From: Prochlorococcus sp. AG-402-N08
GTDB lineage: Bacteria > Cyanobacteriota > Cyanobacteriia > PCC-6307 > Cyanobiaceae
NCBI GenBank assembly: GCA_003216535.1
Contig: QCIS01000007.1
Span: 48,985 to 112,984, forward strand
DNA length: 64,000 nucleotides
Direction of reading: 5' to 3'
The position numbers and the translations under genes are program-made. Positions 46,120-55,294 of this stretch are shown piece after piece; positions within the stretch are counted from its first letter, which is position 1; each line of letters begins with the position of its first letter. A model generated the notes under the pieces. The model was not told the DNA's origin and ran no database searches. It saw nothing but the letters and a program-made list of their open reading frames with translations.

Positions 46120-46238
46120 ATAATAAAGAAATTTTATATAAATGTAATTAATTGAAAAAAGATATTGTTTAAGAATATTATTAACAAAATTTCTTCTTGT
46201 AATTTTAATATATTGTTTAAATACAAATTTATTATTGC

Positions 46239-47171
46239 ATGAAGGCAAATATAAAAGTAAGATGTGAAATTTGTGATTCTTTAAGTTTTGAGAAAGTTAC
46301 AAAATTAAGGCATTCTACAATTGGCTTTACTTCTATCCCTATTTCAATATGCACACAATGTGGTTTTGTTACGGTATGGCCTCGTTTAAGAGATAAAGAT
46401 TATAAGGCTATTAATCAAATGTGGTATCCAAAAAAATTTAAAAAAGACCCAATTAATTTAAAAGACGAAGACTACAAATTTAAAAAATGGAGAAAAATGT
46501 GGGATATAATAGAACCATTTTTTAAGGATAAGAAATTATTAAAAGTTTTAGATATTGGTTCTGGGCAGGGCTGGGCTCTAGAATTCTTACAAAAAAAGTT
46601 CGAATATATTGAGGCAACAGCTATTGAGCAGTGGAAACCCTCCCAAGAATACTTAATGAACAAACTTGGGGTTGAAGTAATTGATAAAGATATAGATTCA
46701 AGCTGGATTAATGATTTAAATAAGAAATATGATTTTGTTATTTTAAGGGCAACTCTAGAACATTTAAAAAATCCAAATTTAGTAATAAAACAAATTCAAC
46801 TATCTCTTGATAAAGGTGGCTTGGCTTACATAATGGTGCCAAATGTAGAATATATTGGCAATCAACCAGTAAGAACTGATTTTTTTCGGCCAGTGCATTT
46901 GCATTATTTTTCCCCTGAAACTTTTAAAGCGTTGTGTTCTAAGTGGGGTCTCTTTCCGATTAAGTCAGAATTTGGGAGCGAAATGTGGGGTTTATTCAAA
47001 TCTAAAAAAAGAAAATATATAACAGTATCTAATTACTTAAAACAAAAAAAATTAAATGATGATGCTTTAAAAAAATATAAATTAGTTGATGATTTTAATA
47101 TCTTAAAAATAAATTTAAAAAGTATCTATATTAAAATAAGGAATCTATTTATTAATTCAGATTCTTTATAA
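46239..47171 (+). CDS. Methyltransferase with N-terminal zinc-ribbon-like region (Methyltransf_23 type)
   Basis: A 310-aa class I methyltransferase preceded by a Cys-rich head: RCEICDSLSF and then CTQCGFVTVWPR (CxxC pair twice, near residues 8-45), the usual start of the sugar C- or N-methyltransferase-like group with a zinc-binding domain. The fold follows with LDIGSGQGWALEFLQKKF near 105, EATAIEQWKPS near 131, VILRATLEHLKNPNLVIKQI near 174 and GGLAYIMVPNVEY near 197. It follows the CmoA-like gene by 119 bp on the same strand. The acceptor is unknown. Confidence 0.8.
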   Translation: MKANIKVRCEICDSLSFEKVTKLRHSTIGFTSIPISICTQCGFVTVWPRLRDKDYKAINQMWYPKKFKKDPINLKDEDYKFKKWRKMWDIIEPFFKDKKLLKVLDIGSGQGWALEFLQKKFEYIEATAIEQWKPSQEYLMNKLGVEVIDKDIDSSWINDLNKKYDFVILRATLEHLKNPNLVIKQIQLSLDKGGLAYIMVPNVEYIGNQPVRTDFFRPVHLHYFSPETFKALCSKWGLFPIKSEFGSEMWGLFKSKKRKYITVSNYLKQKKLNDDALKKYKLVDDFNILKINLKSIYIKIRNLFINSDSL

Positions 47172-47572
47172 ATGCATACTTTTCATCAATTATTAGTAAT
47201 TTTTTGCCAAATCAAGAAAAATTTTAAGCTCCTAACAATCTGACCATTGAGGTGGCCAAGTTTAGAATCACAGTTTTTTTTACGAATATATAACCGAATT
47301 TCTTATATTTTTTTGAATATTCGTTATCATTTTTTCTTCAGTTCTAGCTAAGTAGTAGGAGATATTTCTTTATTTTGGCACACCAATCTTTTTAAAATCA
47401 GGCCTTTTTCTCTATTCATTTTTGGTGATTTTTGGTGATTTACAATTAAGTAATATTAAATAATCAATATATTTTTAAGATCTTATAATAGTGATTTAAA
47501 ACATTACTTTCAAAACTAATAAACTAAGTTAAATAGACGTGTAGAATTAAAAAGAATCGTTAATTAAGCCTA
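47172..47572. other. Intergenic gap with possible decayed reading-frame tail
   Basis: About 400 bp. On the minus strand a stop-bounded frame of roughly 48 codons ends at 47224 and reads ISYYLARTEEKND, then FVKKTVILNLATSMVRLLGA just before TAA. The terminal segment is hydrophobic and compositionally protein-like but has no start codon of its own and no recognised family, so it may be a gene tail. A short tandem copy, TTTTTGGTGATTTTTGGTGATT, lies near 47420-47440. Nothing else was seen; it must contain the promoter for the polymerase gene. Confidence 0.3.
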
Positions 47573-48721
47573 TTGAATTTTATCTACATAAGCTTAGTTT
47601 CGGGAATGGTTCTAAGTTTTTTTCTTAAGGAAAAGCAAAAATCAAAAGTTTTTATTTTTTTATTAATAACTTTTATAATTTTGCTTTCATTAAGAACAAA
47701 TCCTGATGAATATTTAAGATATTTATATAACTACTCTAGCTCTATTGAGAAAGTATTTAATGGCTTCCCATTCTCTGAATCTTTTTATAGATTTCTAGGT
47801 TTTTTATCCTATAAAACTTTTAATCCTAGGTTTAGCATATATTTCATATCTTACGGATTATCCTTCTTATGTTTAAATTATTCATTAAAACTTTATCGTC
47901 TGGATTTTAAATATAGGATAATTCCAATTGCTTTTTATTTAGCCCATTATTTTTTATCTCTATCATATATAGCAATTAGACCTGGATTAGCAAATTCTGT
48001 GGCTTTTCTATCGGTTTCTATTTTAATAAATAAAAAAAATTATAAAATCGCATCAATATTTGCTCTTTTAGGATTTTTTATCCATCTTCAAATAATCCCT
48101 TTTTTATTAATAGGATTTGCTGCTTTTTATATAAAAGATATACCTATTTTTAAAAGTAAGTATTTTTTGATTTTCATATTGCCTACGCTCTTTTTTATAG
48201 GTTTCAATATGAATTCATTTGTTAAAAATTCAATCTCTAAATTTTTAAGTTCATCATTAACTTTAGACCCAAAGTATTTAGTGTATTTAAGTGATGAAAG
48301 GTATGGATATGCAATTGATATTTTTAAATCCAATATATTATTTTCTTTTATTCTACAAATTTTTCTTATTTTTATTTTTATTTATTTTTTAAAAGTTAAA
48401 GATACTAATTTTAGATTTTCTTTGATAATGTCCCTTTTCTTCCCAATTATCATAGGTATCTTCTCAAATATTGCCTTATATGCTTTTAGATTTGCTTCGA
48501 CATTTGTTTTATTTAACTTACCACTAATAGGTTTAATCTCAAAAGAAATGAATGATTCACTTCTTTCCAAAAAAAAATCAACCATTTCTTTTTTACTGAT
48601 AATGGTCATAATTGGTTCTTTACTTTTTTACAATCTTTTTTATATAGAAAAATTAAATACATTTAGTTTTACTCTTGATCTATCAAAAGATTTTTTAAAA
48701 TTTAGGGAGTATATAGATTAA
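47573..48721 (+). CDS. EpsG/Wzy-like polysaccharide polymerase
   Basis: A polytopic inner-membrane protein (382 aa) with roughly ten hydrophobic segments. LLSLRTNPDEYLRYLYNYS near residue 35 matches the early EpsG pattern (FR..xDYxxY), and LSYIAIRPGLANSVAFLSVSIL near 128 matches its IRQ..A..I segment. The following LLGFFIHLQIIPFLLIGF (GFFIH) is also typical. EpsG/Wzy proteins polymerise lipid-linked repeat units on the periplasmic side. The start is a TTG (47573) because an in-frame stop lies just upstream. The gene ends 8 bp from the convergent sdhA. Confidence 0.78.
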   Translation: MNFIYISLVSGMVLSFFLKEKQKSKVFIFLLITFIILLSLRTNPDEYLRYLYNYSSSIEKVFNGFPFSESFYRFLGFLSYKTFNPRFSIYFISYGLSFLCLNYSLKLYRLDFKYRIIPIAFYLAHYFLSLSYIAIRPGLANSVAFLSVSILINKKNYKIASIFALLGFFIHLQIIPFLLIGFAAFYIKDIPIFKSKYFLIFILPTLFFIGFNMNSFVKNSISKFLSSSLTLDPKYLVYLSDERYGYAIDIFKSNILFSFILQIFLIFIFIYFLKVKDTNFRFSLIMSLFFPIIIGIFSNIALYAFRFASTFVLFNLPLIGLISKEMNDSLLSKKKSTISFLLIMVIIGSLLFYNLFYIEKLNTFSFTLDLSKDFLKFREYID

Positions 48722-48729
48722 ATTTCAGA

Positions 48730-50484
48730 TTACTCAAGCAATTTATCCTTAATATCTTCTTCTCTTTTTGCACTTGAAATTATTTTTTTTAGGTTTTCTT
48801 TTAATTCTTTTAAAGGTAATTTTGAAATTTTTAAATTACTATTTTTATCCATACTTACTAAAAAATTAAATTGACATGAGGTGTCAAGTTTTGGAAAATC
48901 ACTTCTTTGGTGTGCTCCTCTACTCTCATTTCTTTGGAGTGCAGAAAGAATTGTCGCTTTTGCGCTATACAAAGATGATTGTAAATCAAAAATCAAGGCT
49001 AGATCTTCGCAATTATATTTATCGATTCTTATATCAATATCATTAAGTTTCTTTTTGATGCTTTCAATTTTTGACAATCCTTCTAAAAGTAAGGACTGGT
49101 TTTTAATTACACCACAATATTTCCACATAATTAACCGCAATTCGTGCTGGAGAGGTCTGACTAGTTCATTTCCTTTTTTAAGGAACTTATTAATGTTTTC
49201 ATGCGCATTGGCTATAGTTTTATTAGATCTTAATTGCTTATCTATTTTTTTTGAATATTCTGAAGATGCAATCCCAGCACGTTTCCCAAAAATAAGTATT
49301 TCTGCCAAAGAATTCCCACCTAAACGATTGGCCCCATGAAGTCCTCCCGCAACCTCCCCTGCTGCAAAAAGGCCCTTGACAGAGGTTGATAAATCATCTG
49401 GATTAACTAAGATTCCACCCATGGAATAGTGAGCAGTAGGAGCAACTTCCATTGGTGATTTAGAAATGTCAAGCATTTGAGATTCTATAAATTTTCTATA
49501 TATATTAGGCAGTTTTTCAATAATAAATTCTTTACTTTTATGGCTTATATCAAGATAAATCGCACCATTTTTTGTTCCGCGGCCTTCAATTATTTCTGTA
49601 TAATTTGCTATTGCCACTTTATCTCTAGTTGATAATTCCATTCTTTTAGGATCATAATTTTTCATAAATCTTTCCCCTTTATTATTAATTAACTTTCCAC
49701 CTTCCCCTCTTACTGCTTCGGTAACCAAAGTCCCTTCAATTTCTTCTGGTAAAACCATACCAGAAGGGTGAAATTGTACCATCTCCATATCTATCAATTT
49801 ACATCCTGCTTTAAGACCCAAATAATATCCATCACCTGTATTTTCATTTTTTCTAGATGAGCTTTTTTTCCATAATCTTGTGTGTCCACCTGTACATAAA
49901 ATAACTGCATCTGCCAAGTGCACTGTTCTCTCTGAAGAAGACATATTAAAGGACATTGCTCCAAAGCAAGTATTTTCTTTAATTAGTAGTTCTGTTACGT
50001 ATTGATTATCATAAATTGGAATATTTAATTCATCTGATTTTTTTAAAAGTGTTTTCAAAATCGACAATCCAGTAAAGTCACCTGAATAACAAGTTCTACG
50101 ATATTTATGGGCCCCAAAAAATCTTTGATCAAGATTACCATTTTTTAATTTCGCAAGATCTGCCCCCCATTCATCTATTTCTTTAACTAAAAAAGGGGAT
50201 TCTTTAGCCATTATTTCAACCTTTAAAGGATCGCCTATGCAATAACCTTCTAAGTAAGTATCAATAAAATGTTGTTCCCATGAGTCTTCTTTATCTAAAT
50301 TGCCCAAAGCGGCATTAATGCCCCCTGCAGCTAAAACTGTATGAGCATCAGTCTTCGGTCTTTTCCCAAGAATACATACATCAAGACCAGATTTTTTAAT
50401 TTCAATAGCAGATCTTAAACCAGCTCCTCCACAACCAATTACAAGAACATTTGTGATTTGAGTGAGATGATCTTTAAAAGGCAA
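48730..50484 (-). CDS. sdhA: Succinate dehydrogenase/fumarate reductase flavoprotein subunit
   Basis: FAD-containing oxidoreductase of 584 aa. The dinucleotide motif NVLVIGCGGAGLRSAIEI lies near residue 12, followed by TVLAAGGINAALGN near 49, HKYRRTCYSGDFTG near 124, MVQFHPSGMVLP near 236 with EAVRGEGG near 260, HYSMGGILVN near 353 (active-site His) and FAAGEVAGGLHGANRLGGNSL near 373. It oxidises succinate (or reduces fumarate) with an iron-sulphur partner, which is not in the window. L-aspartate oxidase (NadB) is the main alternative, but the length and long C-terminal domain favour SdhA/FrdA. A housekeeping gene embedded in the island. Confidence 0.88.
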   Translation of the reverse strand: MPFKDHLTQITNVLVIGCGGAGLRSAIEIKKSGLDVCILGKRPKTDAHTVLAAGGINAALGNLDKEDSWEQHFIDTYLEGYCIGDPLKVEIMAKESPFLVKEIDEWGADLAKLKNGNLDQRFFGAHKYRRTCYSGDFTGLSILKTLLKKSDELNIPIYDNQYVTELLIKENTCFGAMSFNMSSSERTVHLADAVILCTGGHTRLWKKSSSRKNENTGDGYYLGLKAGCKLIDMEMVQFHPSGMVLPEEIEGTLVTEAVRGEGGKLINNKGERFMKNYDPKRMELSTRDKVAIANYTEIIEGRGTKNGAIYLDISHKSKEFIIEKLPNIYRKFIESQMLDISKSPMEVAPTAHYSMGGILVNPDDLSTSVKGLFAAGEVAGGLHGANRLGGNSLAEILIFGKRAGIASSEYSKKIDKQLRSNKTIANAHENINKFLKKGNELVRPLQHELRLIMWKYCGVIKNQSLLLEGLSKIESIKKKLNDIDIRIDKYNCEDLALIFDLQSSLYSAKATILSALQRNESRGAHQRSDFPKLDTSCQFNFLVSMDKNSNLKISKLPLKELKENLKKIISSAKREEDIKDKLLE

Positions 50485-50789
50485 TTTATTTCAAAATTAA
50501 TCTTACTAATTATTCTAACTCCTCTTAATAAACAATAAATCAATACTTTCTCTTAAACTTTAAAAAATATTTTAACTAAGTTTTTATTGGCTTTATATGT
50601 AAGAGGAGCATTATCGTAAAAATAGATTTTTGAAAGTAATCAAAAAAGTTTTGTTTTAAAAAACAGGTAAGATATTCTTCTAAAGTAAAAACTATTAGAG
50701 AAATTCTAAATTTTTTTTATTGATTCTATTAGTTTATTTTGAAATTATTTTATTTGACCTTTACCTTTATTATTTTTTATTCACAATGT
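50485..50789. other. Intergenic gap upstream of sdhA
   Basis: About 305 bp between the sdhA start and the stop of the TylF-like gene. It is AT-rich with homopolymer runs. I saw no coding remnant, tRNA or convincing hairpin. It should contain the sdhA promoter. Confidence 0.4.
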
Positions 50790-51557
50790 CTAAGCCTTTA
50801 TCATATAAAATTTTCCAGAAATGTCTTTTTCAAGTATTTTATTAGGATCAATATTCTGAGATAATAAATATTCATCTATAGCCTTTTTACTCCCAGGGAA
50901 CTTCTTTAATGTTTCATCATTATACTCATCGAAAAGAATTATTCCTCCAGGATTAACAAGGGGTAGAAGTTTTTCTAAGCATTGCTTATAAGATTCATAT
51001 AAATCAACATCAATATGTAAAAATGATATGCCGCCTTTATTTTTAATATTAAGTAAAACTTCTTCATTCAAAGTATCTGCAAAAAAACCTTTATGAATAT
51101 GAATTCTTGATTTATTATCAGCAAAATATTCTTTTTTATTTTTAGAGTTATTTGAACAAGAAATTATTTCTTTAAGATTATTTTCATTGATATAGTTCCA
51201 TTCCCCTTTCTTTGCTTGATAATTGCCTGTCATATCTTCTTTTGATAATTCAGGGAATCCCTGAAAACTGTCAAACAAAAAAAGGTTTCTAAAGTCTTTT
51301 TTAAATTGAAGAATTGATTCTATTATTAAAGCTGATCTTCCGTATCCAACTCCACATTCTACAAAACAACCTGGGATTTTTTCTGCAATTAGATATGCGG
51401 GATAAATTCTTTCTAAAAAAAACTTCAAATTTTTAGAAGATAGTGTTAATTTTTTGCTGGTCCAAGTAAAAAAAATCTTGTTAAATAAAGAGGAATTTAA
51501 TTTAGAATTCTTTGATAATTTGTTAACTATTTTTTTGTAAATTAACTTAATCTTCAT
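50790..51557 (-). CDS. TylF/MycF-family methyltransferase
   Basis: A 255-aa methyltransferase of the TylF family, known for O-methylating macrolide sugars and common in O-antigen clusters. It has the EKIPGCFVECGVGYGRSALI segment near residue 57 (motif I), LFLFDSFQGFPELSKED near 92, HKGFFADTLN near 155, ISFLHIDVDLYESYKQCLEKL near 177 (metal-site Asp pair) and PGGIILFDEYND near 204. These match the Mg-dependent family. Probably adds a methyl ether to a sugar of the glycan. It follows the PhyH-like gene on the same strand after a 116-bp gap. Confidence 0.88.
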   Translation of the reverse strand: MKIKLIYKKIVNKLSKNSKLNSSLFNKIFFTWTSKKLTLSSKNLKFFLERIYPAYLIAEKIPGCFVECGVGYGRSALIIESILQFKKDFRNLFLFDSFQGFPELSKEDMTGNYQAKKGEWNYINENNLKEIISCSNNSKNKKEYFADNKSRIHIHKGFFADTLNEEVLLNIKNKGGISFLHIDVDLYESYKQCLEKLLPLVNPGGIILFDEYNDETLKKFPGSKKAIDEYLLSQNIDPNKILEKDISGKFYMIKA

Positions 51558-51673
51558 TTTAAAAAATTTAGCATTTAAAGTTATCTTTAAAAATATTGAA
51601 AGTATTTATTAGATAGATATTATTAGTTGTTATAAATTATATTAGAATTTTAAGGGTAATCTAATAATATTTA

Positions 51674-52522
51674 TTAATATTTAAAGTTCAGATTTGATTC
51701 CATCTTCCTCCAGTGGGAATGTGTTGAGTAAGTAGCTACAAATACAATTCTATCATCCTTTAATTTTATACTGCCCTTATGCGGTGTTTGCTCAGTATCA
51801 ACCAAAAAAGCAGTTCCTTTTGGACCTATTATGGACACAGGATCAAGATTAATTTTTAATTTTTCTAATTTCTTATCATGAATATGGCCCAGAGTTGATG
51901 CTTTTTTGATGAATAATTTAGAGCTCTTTGAATCTTTTTCACTTAATATAAAGGGACCATAATCATCAGTAATAACATCAGTTAAATATATAAATAATTT
52001 TATAATTTTACTATCTAATTTATCAATATGCCACAGTTGACTTCCTCTTAATGAGCCAATTATATTTCGAGATAAGACTATATCAGCCCTCCTGAAACAA
52101 GGATGCATTCCTAAATACTTAGAGACAATTTCTATTATTTTTTTATTTGTCATTAATTTATACATTATATGATCTGATTGGTAAATTACCCCTCTATTTA
52201 TTGCCCTAATATTTTTATAATCCAAAATATCATAAATATTTTTACACTTTTCTTGAATAATATTGTGAGTATAGGAGTAAAGAGCATTTATTTCATCTGC
52301 ACAAAAAAATTGATTCGGCAACAAGGAGTATCCTTTTATATCTAATTTTTTAAGAATTGATTTTTGATTTGAGCTTAATATTATGGATTTACTAAATTTT
52401 TTACCTTTCGATATCCTTTTAAAAAAAATTATATTTCTTATAAATTTTATAAATATAAATTTATAAGTATTTGAATATTTATTAATTACTTTGATTAAGT
52501 TAACAAAAATAAACTTCGACAT
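51674..52522 (-). CDS. Phytanoyl-CoA dioxygenase (PhyH)-like protein
   Basis: A 282-aa protein with the Fe(II)/2-oxoglutarate site of the PhyH family: QLWHIDKLDSKIIKLFIYL near residue 165 supplies HxD, and TEQTPHKGSIK near 245 supplies the distal His, with an Arg shortly after (DDRIVF). The N-terminal 45 residues are basic and hydrophobic and unlike the core. PhyH-like enzymes hydroxylate or halogenate lipids, amino acids and some sugars. The gene pairs with the TylF methyltransferase on the same strand. The substrate is unknown. Confidence 0.72.
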   Translation of the reverse strand: MSKFIFVNLIKVINKYSNTYKFIFIKFIRNIIFFKRISKGKKFSKSIILSSNQKSILKKLDIKGYSLLPNQFFCADEINALYSYTHNIIQEKCKNIYDILDYKNIRAINRGVIYQSDHIMYKLMTNKKIIEIVSKYLGMHPCFRRADIVLSRNIIGSLRGSQLWHIDKLDSKIIKLFIYLTDVITDDYGPFILSEKDSKSSKLFIKKASTLGHIHDKKLEKLKINLDPVSIIGPKGTAFLVDTEQTPHKGSIKLKDDRIVFVATYSTHSHWRKMESNLNFKY

Positions 52523-52703
52523 TAAATATTCTTTATAAAAATGATAACAAAAAACATATATATTTAACTTTGAGATAAAAGTTTTTAATAAATCTGTATT
52601 TATTTAAATCCTTTAATTAAAAACAAATCTTTTTTTCATAAATTATTTTTAATTCAGAAAAGTGGTATAAATGAATTAAGAAAGGAATTTTTTTTTTGAA
52701 AAT

Positions 52704-54095
52704 ATGTCTAGAATTATCTGCTTAGAGTTAAATGAAGTGCCTAATGAAATAATGATCGAATTCTTGCCTAAAATCAAAAGCGATGATAAAAATGCAGATT
52801 TTATTTATTCACCAACTATTTCAAATGATAAAGACCACTTACACCCATGGGTTACTTGGAGTTCAGTGCATAGAGGAGTAAGCCATCTTATCCACGGAAT
52901 TAGTGATATTAACCAAGAATGTTCAAGACAAAATGAGCTATATCCCACCATAATGGATGAACTTATAAATGAAGGTTTTCGAGTTGGAGTATTTGGATCA
53001 ATGCATTCAGGTTCTGTTCCAATTAGCCAACATAAAAAGTATTCTTTTTTTGTACCTGAAGCTTTCGCTAACCACTCAGAGTGTAAGCCTTCAACCCTTA
53101 ATGATTTTCAAAAACTTAATTTATCTATGTCAAGAAAATCAGCAAGGGTTATTGATAGAAGTGTTCCAAGATTAAAATACCTATTAGGGGCACTTAAATC
53201 ATATTTAAAACATGCTTATCACTTTCGCGGTTTATTCTGTGCATTGAAACAATTAGCGATTGAAATTGCTTTCCCCTGGACTAAGACTAGGAGAAGAATT
53301 TTACAGTCTGATCTCCTTTTTGATACATATATGTCCCTTTTGAATAAATCAAATCCAGATTATTCAAATTTCTTTACTAATCACGTCGCTTCATCCATGC
53401 ATAGATTTTGGGAGGCTAAATTCCCAAATCATTATCCAACAAAAATAAGTTCTGAAAAATGGATAAAAAGATATAAGTATGAGATAGATGAAGCTATGAA
53501 ATCAACTATTTACTATATTAAATCTCTGATGAAATATGCCGAAAATAATAACGATACTCAACTTTGGATCATTTCAAGTATGGGACAAGCTGCTGTAAAA
53601 AACTATAAAAAATCAAAATTTTTTTATGAAATTAATAATATGGATAAATTTTTATATTCTCTAATAGGTTTTGAAGTTAATTTCAAACAGTTGCCTCAAA
53701 TGATCCCAATATATGGATTAGAGTCAAGTGAAGAAACGATTAATTTAATAGAAGAAAAACTAAAAACTATTTCTTGTGATATTGATTTAAAAATAAGTTC
53801 TAGAACTTCTAAAACTATCGCATTTCTGTTTAGTAAAAAAGTCAGAAAAAATTTTAAAAGTGAACCATCATTTATTAATTCAGCGAACAAAAACAGAGTA
53901 AGGGTTGAAGGAATTAGAAAGATTCATATAGATGAAGATTCAGGAAGTTCCGCTTATCACGTACCGCAGGGTATTCTTTATCGCTATGGTTATTCCCTTC
54001 CTCAATTAAAAAAATATTATGATCATAATGGATTCCTACCAATTGAATCTATTAAAGAATTAATGATAAAAGTTATTCAAAATAAGAAGATCTAA
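52704..54095 (+). CDS. Alkaline-phosphatase-fold protein (type I phosphodiesterase-like)
   Basis: A 463-aa protein. The start SRIICLELNEVPNEIM resembles the metal-binding first strand of alkaline-phosphatase-superfamily enzymes (LELxEV), and HPWVTWSSVHRGVSHLIHGI near residue 51 has the position and TWSS-type nucleophile environment of that superfamily. WIISSMGQAAV near 286 could be the second metal block. The late DSGSSAYHVPQGILYRYG near 415 supplies a final His. Similar proteins occur in picocyanobacterial surface islands, and phosphodiester or sulphate ester hydrolysis/transfer is conceivable. It is isolated on the plus strand between the PhyH-like gene and the tRNA. Confidence 0.6.
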   Translation: MSRIICLELNEVPNEIMIEFLPKIKSDDKNADFIYSPTISNDKDHLHPWVTWSSVHRGVSHLIHGISDINQECSRQNELYPTIMDELINEGFRVGVFGSMHSGSVPISQHKKYSFFVPEAFANHSECKPSTLNDFQKLNLSMSRKSARVIDRSVPRLKYLLGALKSYLKHAYHFRGLFCALKQLAIEIAFPWTKTRRRILQSDLLFDTYMSLLNKSNPDYSNFFTNHVASSMHRFWEAKFPNHYPTKISSEKWIKRYKYEIDEAMKSTIYYIKSLMKYAENNNDTQLWIISSMGQAAVKNYKKSKFFYEINNMDKFLYSLIGFEVNFKQLPQMIPIYGLESSEETINLIEEKLKTISCDIDLKISSRTSKTIAFLFSKKVRKNFKSEPSFINSANKNRVRVEGIRKIHIDEDSGSSAYHVPQGILYRYGYSLPQLKKYYDHNGFLPIESIKELMIKVIQNKKI

Positions 54096-54119
54096 AACTA
54101 ATAATACATAGTTGTTACT

Positions 54120-54212
54120 TTATTTCGTTTTTTTATATTGAACAGACCAGGGAAAGTCATTTTTTGATTTAATTGATTTTCTTGTGATATCAATCCAAGT
54201 TAAAGTTTTCAT
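54120..54212 (-). other. Possible very small ORF or gene scrap beside tRNA-Ala
   Basis: A 30-codon minus-strand frame begins ATG AAA ACT TTA ACT TGG and ends at 54120: MKTLTWIDITRKSIKSKN then DFPWSVQYKKTK. The opposite strand of the same gap (about 54226-54345) has an unrelated frame with a TAG and then QGWTRREKSYVVTKRCLKT. Both have protein-like composition, so this 253-bp gap between the phosphatase-like gene and the tRNA may hold decayed small genes. No family recognised. Confidence 0.25.
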
Positions 54213-54348
54213 TTCTGCAACAATAAAAGTACTTCTAAGAGAATTTTAGAGAGCAGAATCGCATAAACAAGGTTGGACAAGGCGTGAAAAAAGTTATGTT
54301 GTTACTAAACGCTGTCTGAAAACTATTGTTATGACTAGAAAAATTAAG

Positions 54349-54421
54349 TGGAACCAAGGAGATTCGAACTCCTGACCCCCTGCATGCCATGCAGGTGCTC
54401 TACCAGCTGAGCTATGGCCCC
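54349..54421 (-). tRNA. tRNA-Ala(GGC)
   Basis: The minus strand folds as a complete cloverleaf of 73 nt: acceptor GGGGCCA/TGGTTCC, D arm GCTC-AGCTGGTA-GAGC, anticodon arm CCTGC-ATGGCAT-GCAGG with anticodon GGC, variable GGGTC, T arm AGGAG-TTCGAAT-CTCCT and discriminator A. The 3' CCA is not encoded. It reads GCC alanine codons. It lies 58 bp from a decayed FkbM methyltransferase gene, and tRNA genes are frequent boundary or integration points of picocyanobacterial islands. No duplicated 3' tRNA fragment was found nearby. Confidence 0.97.
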
Positions 54422-54479
54422 AGATAGTTATTATAGGAATCATATCAACTAATCCTAGCATTTTTGATTTGAATCTTTG

Positions 54480-55294
54480 TTAACTTTTTAAATTCTGGTT
54501 TATATTTTTGTTCTTATATAGAGCTGTTATTCGAGTGCCCGCTACTTTAAAGTTAACTAATTCAAATTGCCTCTTTAAAAGAAAATTTGTAACTGGAATC
54601 AATTCACTTTCTGCATTTTCTCCTCTCCCAAATCCTAAATCCGCAGTAATAAATTCTACATTATTAATTTTTTCTCCTAATCCCTCAACCCCTCAGGTCC
54701 AGCACCTTCGACTTCAATTTTTATACATTTAATTCTTGAATGAATGAATTCTTCTATTCTTTTTACTTATATGGTCTTCTGAATATTGTTTTCTTTTGGT
54801 TTAATAATTGTTGATCCTGCATTATCTGGCCTTAAATAAAATTTTATATTACAGTTTTTGTTGTATAAGCCATAGTTATAAACAACACTTGGATATACGT
54901 TTTGTTTTAAAAGTTCAAATTCTGTTTTTCCAGGTTCAAATCCAATGTAATTTATTTTAATAGAATTTAAATTAAACCAAATTTTTATATCGCCTACATT
55001 CGCACCACAATCTAAAAGTATATCGTCATCCTTAAAATTAATCTCTTTAAAAAAATATAAATCAGCTAATTTGTCCGCTCTCTTTCTAAACCCTTTTTCA
55101 TAACATCTATTGCATTGTTTTAAATGTCTTATCTTCATTTTAAAATTAGGAATTGTTTTATCAACGCAATTAAAATAAGAATTTTCCCACTTTATTCTCA
55201 ATGGTGAATTTATCAAAAAAAGAGACTTTAAATTAAATAAAAGTGCAAATATTTGTTTATATTGTTTTTCTAAAATTTTCCTAAATACGTTCAA
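54480..55294 (-). pseudogene. FkbM-family methyltransferase, broken
   Basis: The intact ORF (54767-55294) is only the N-terminal two thirds of an FkbM methyltransferase: DILLDCGANVGDIKIWFN near residue 94, NYIGFEPGKTEFELLK and NYGLYNKNCNIKFY near 140. After its TAA the same frame continues VKRIEEFIHSRIKCIKIEVEG, the family's D/K-I-D-V-E-G block. Near 54690 the frame shifts and resumes as VEGLGEKINNVEFITADLG through FELVNFKVAGTRITALYKN to a TAA at 54480. So one nonsense codon and one frameshift disable a gene of about 270 codons. It probably methylated a surface sugar. It is adjacent to the tRNA-Ala gene. Confidence 0.88.

Noticed and set aside
47420-47440. Short tandem repeat GGTGATTTTTGGTGATT
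   Set aside because: Only two copies of about 10 bp; too small to call a repeat element or CRISPR.
48881-49339. Plus-strand ORF of 152 aa
   Set aside because: Lies antisense within sdhA, whose motifs are intact; no independent motif.
48730-50484. L-aspartate oxidase (NadB) reading for the flavoprotein
   Set aside because: Length and C-terminal domain fit SdhA/FrdA better, though the families are close and this is not fully excluded.
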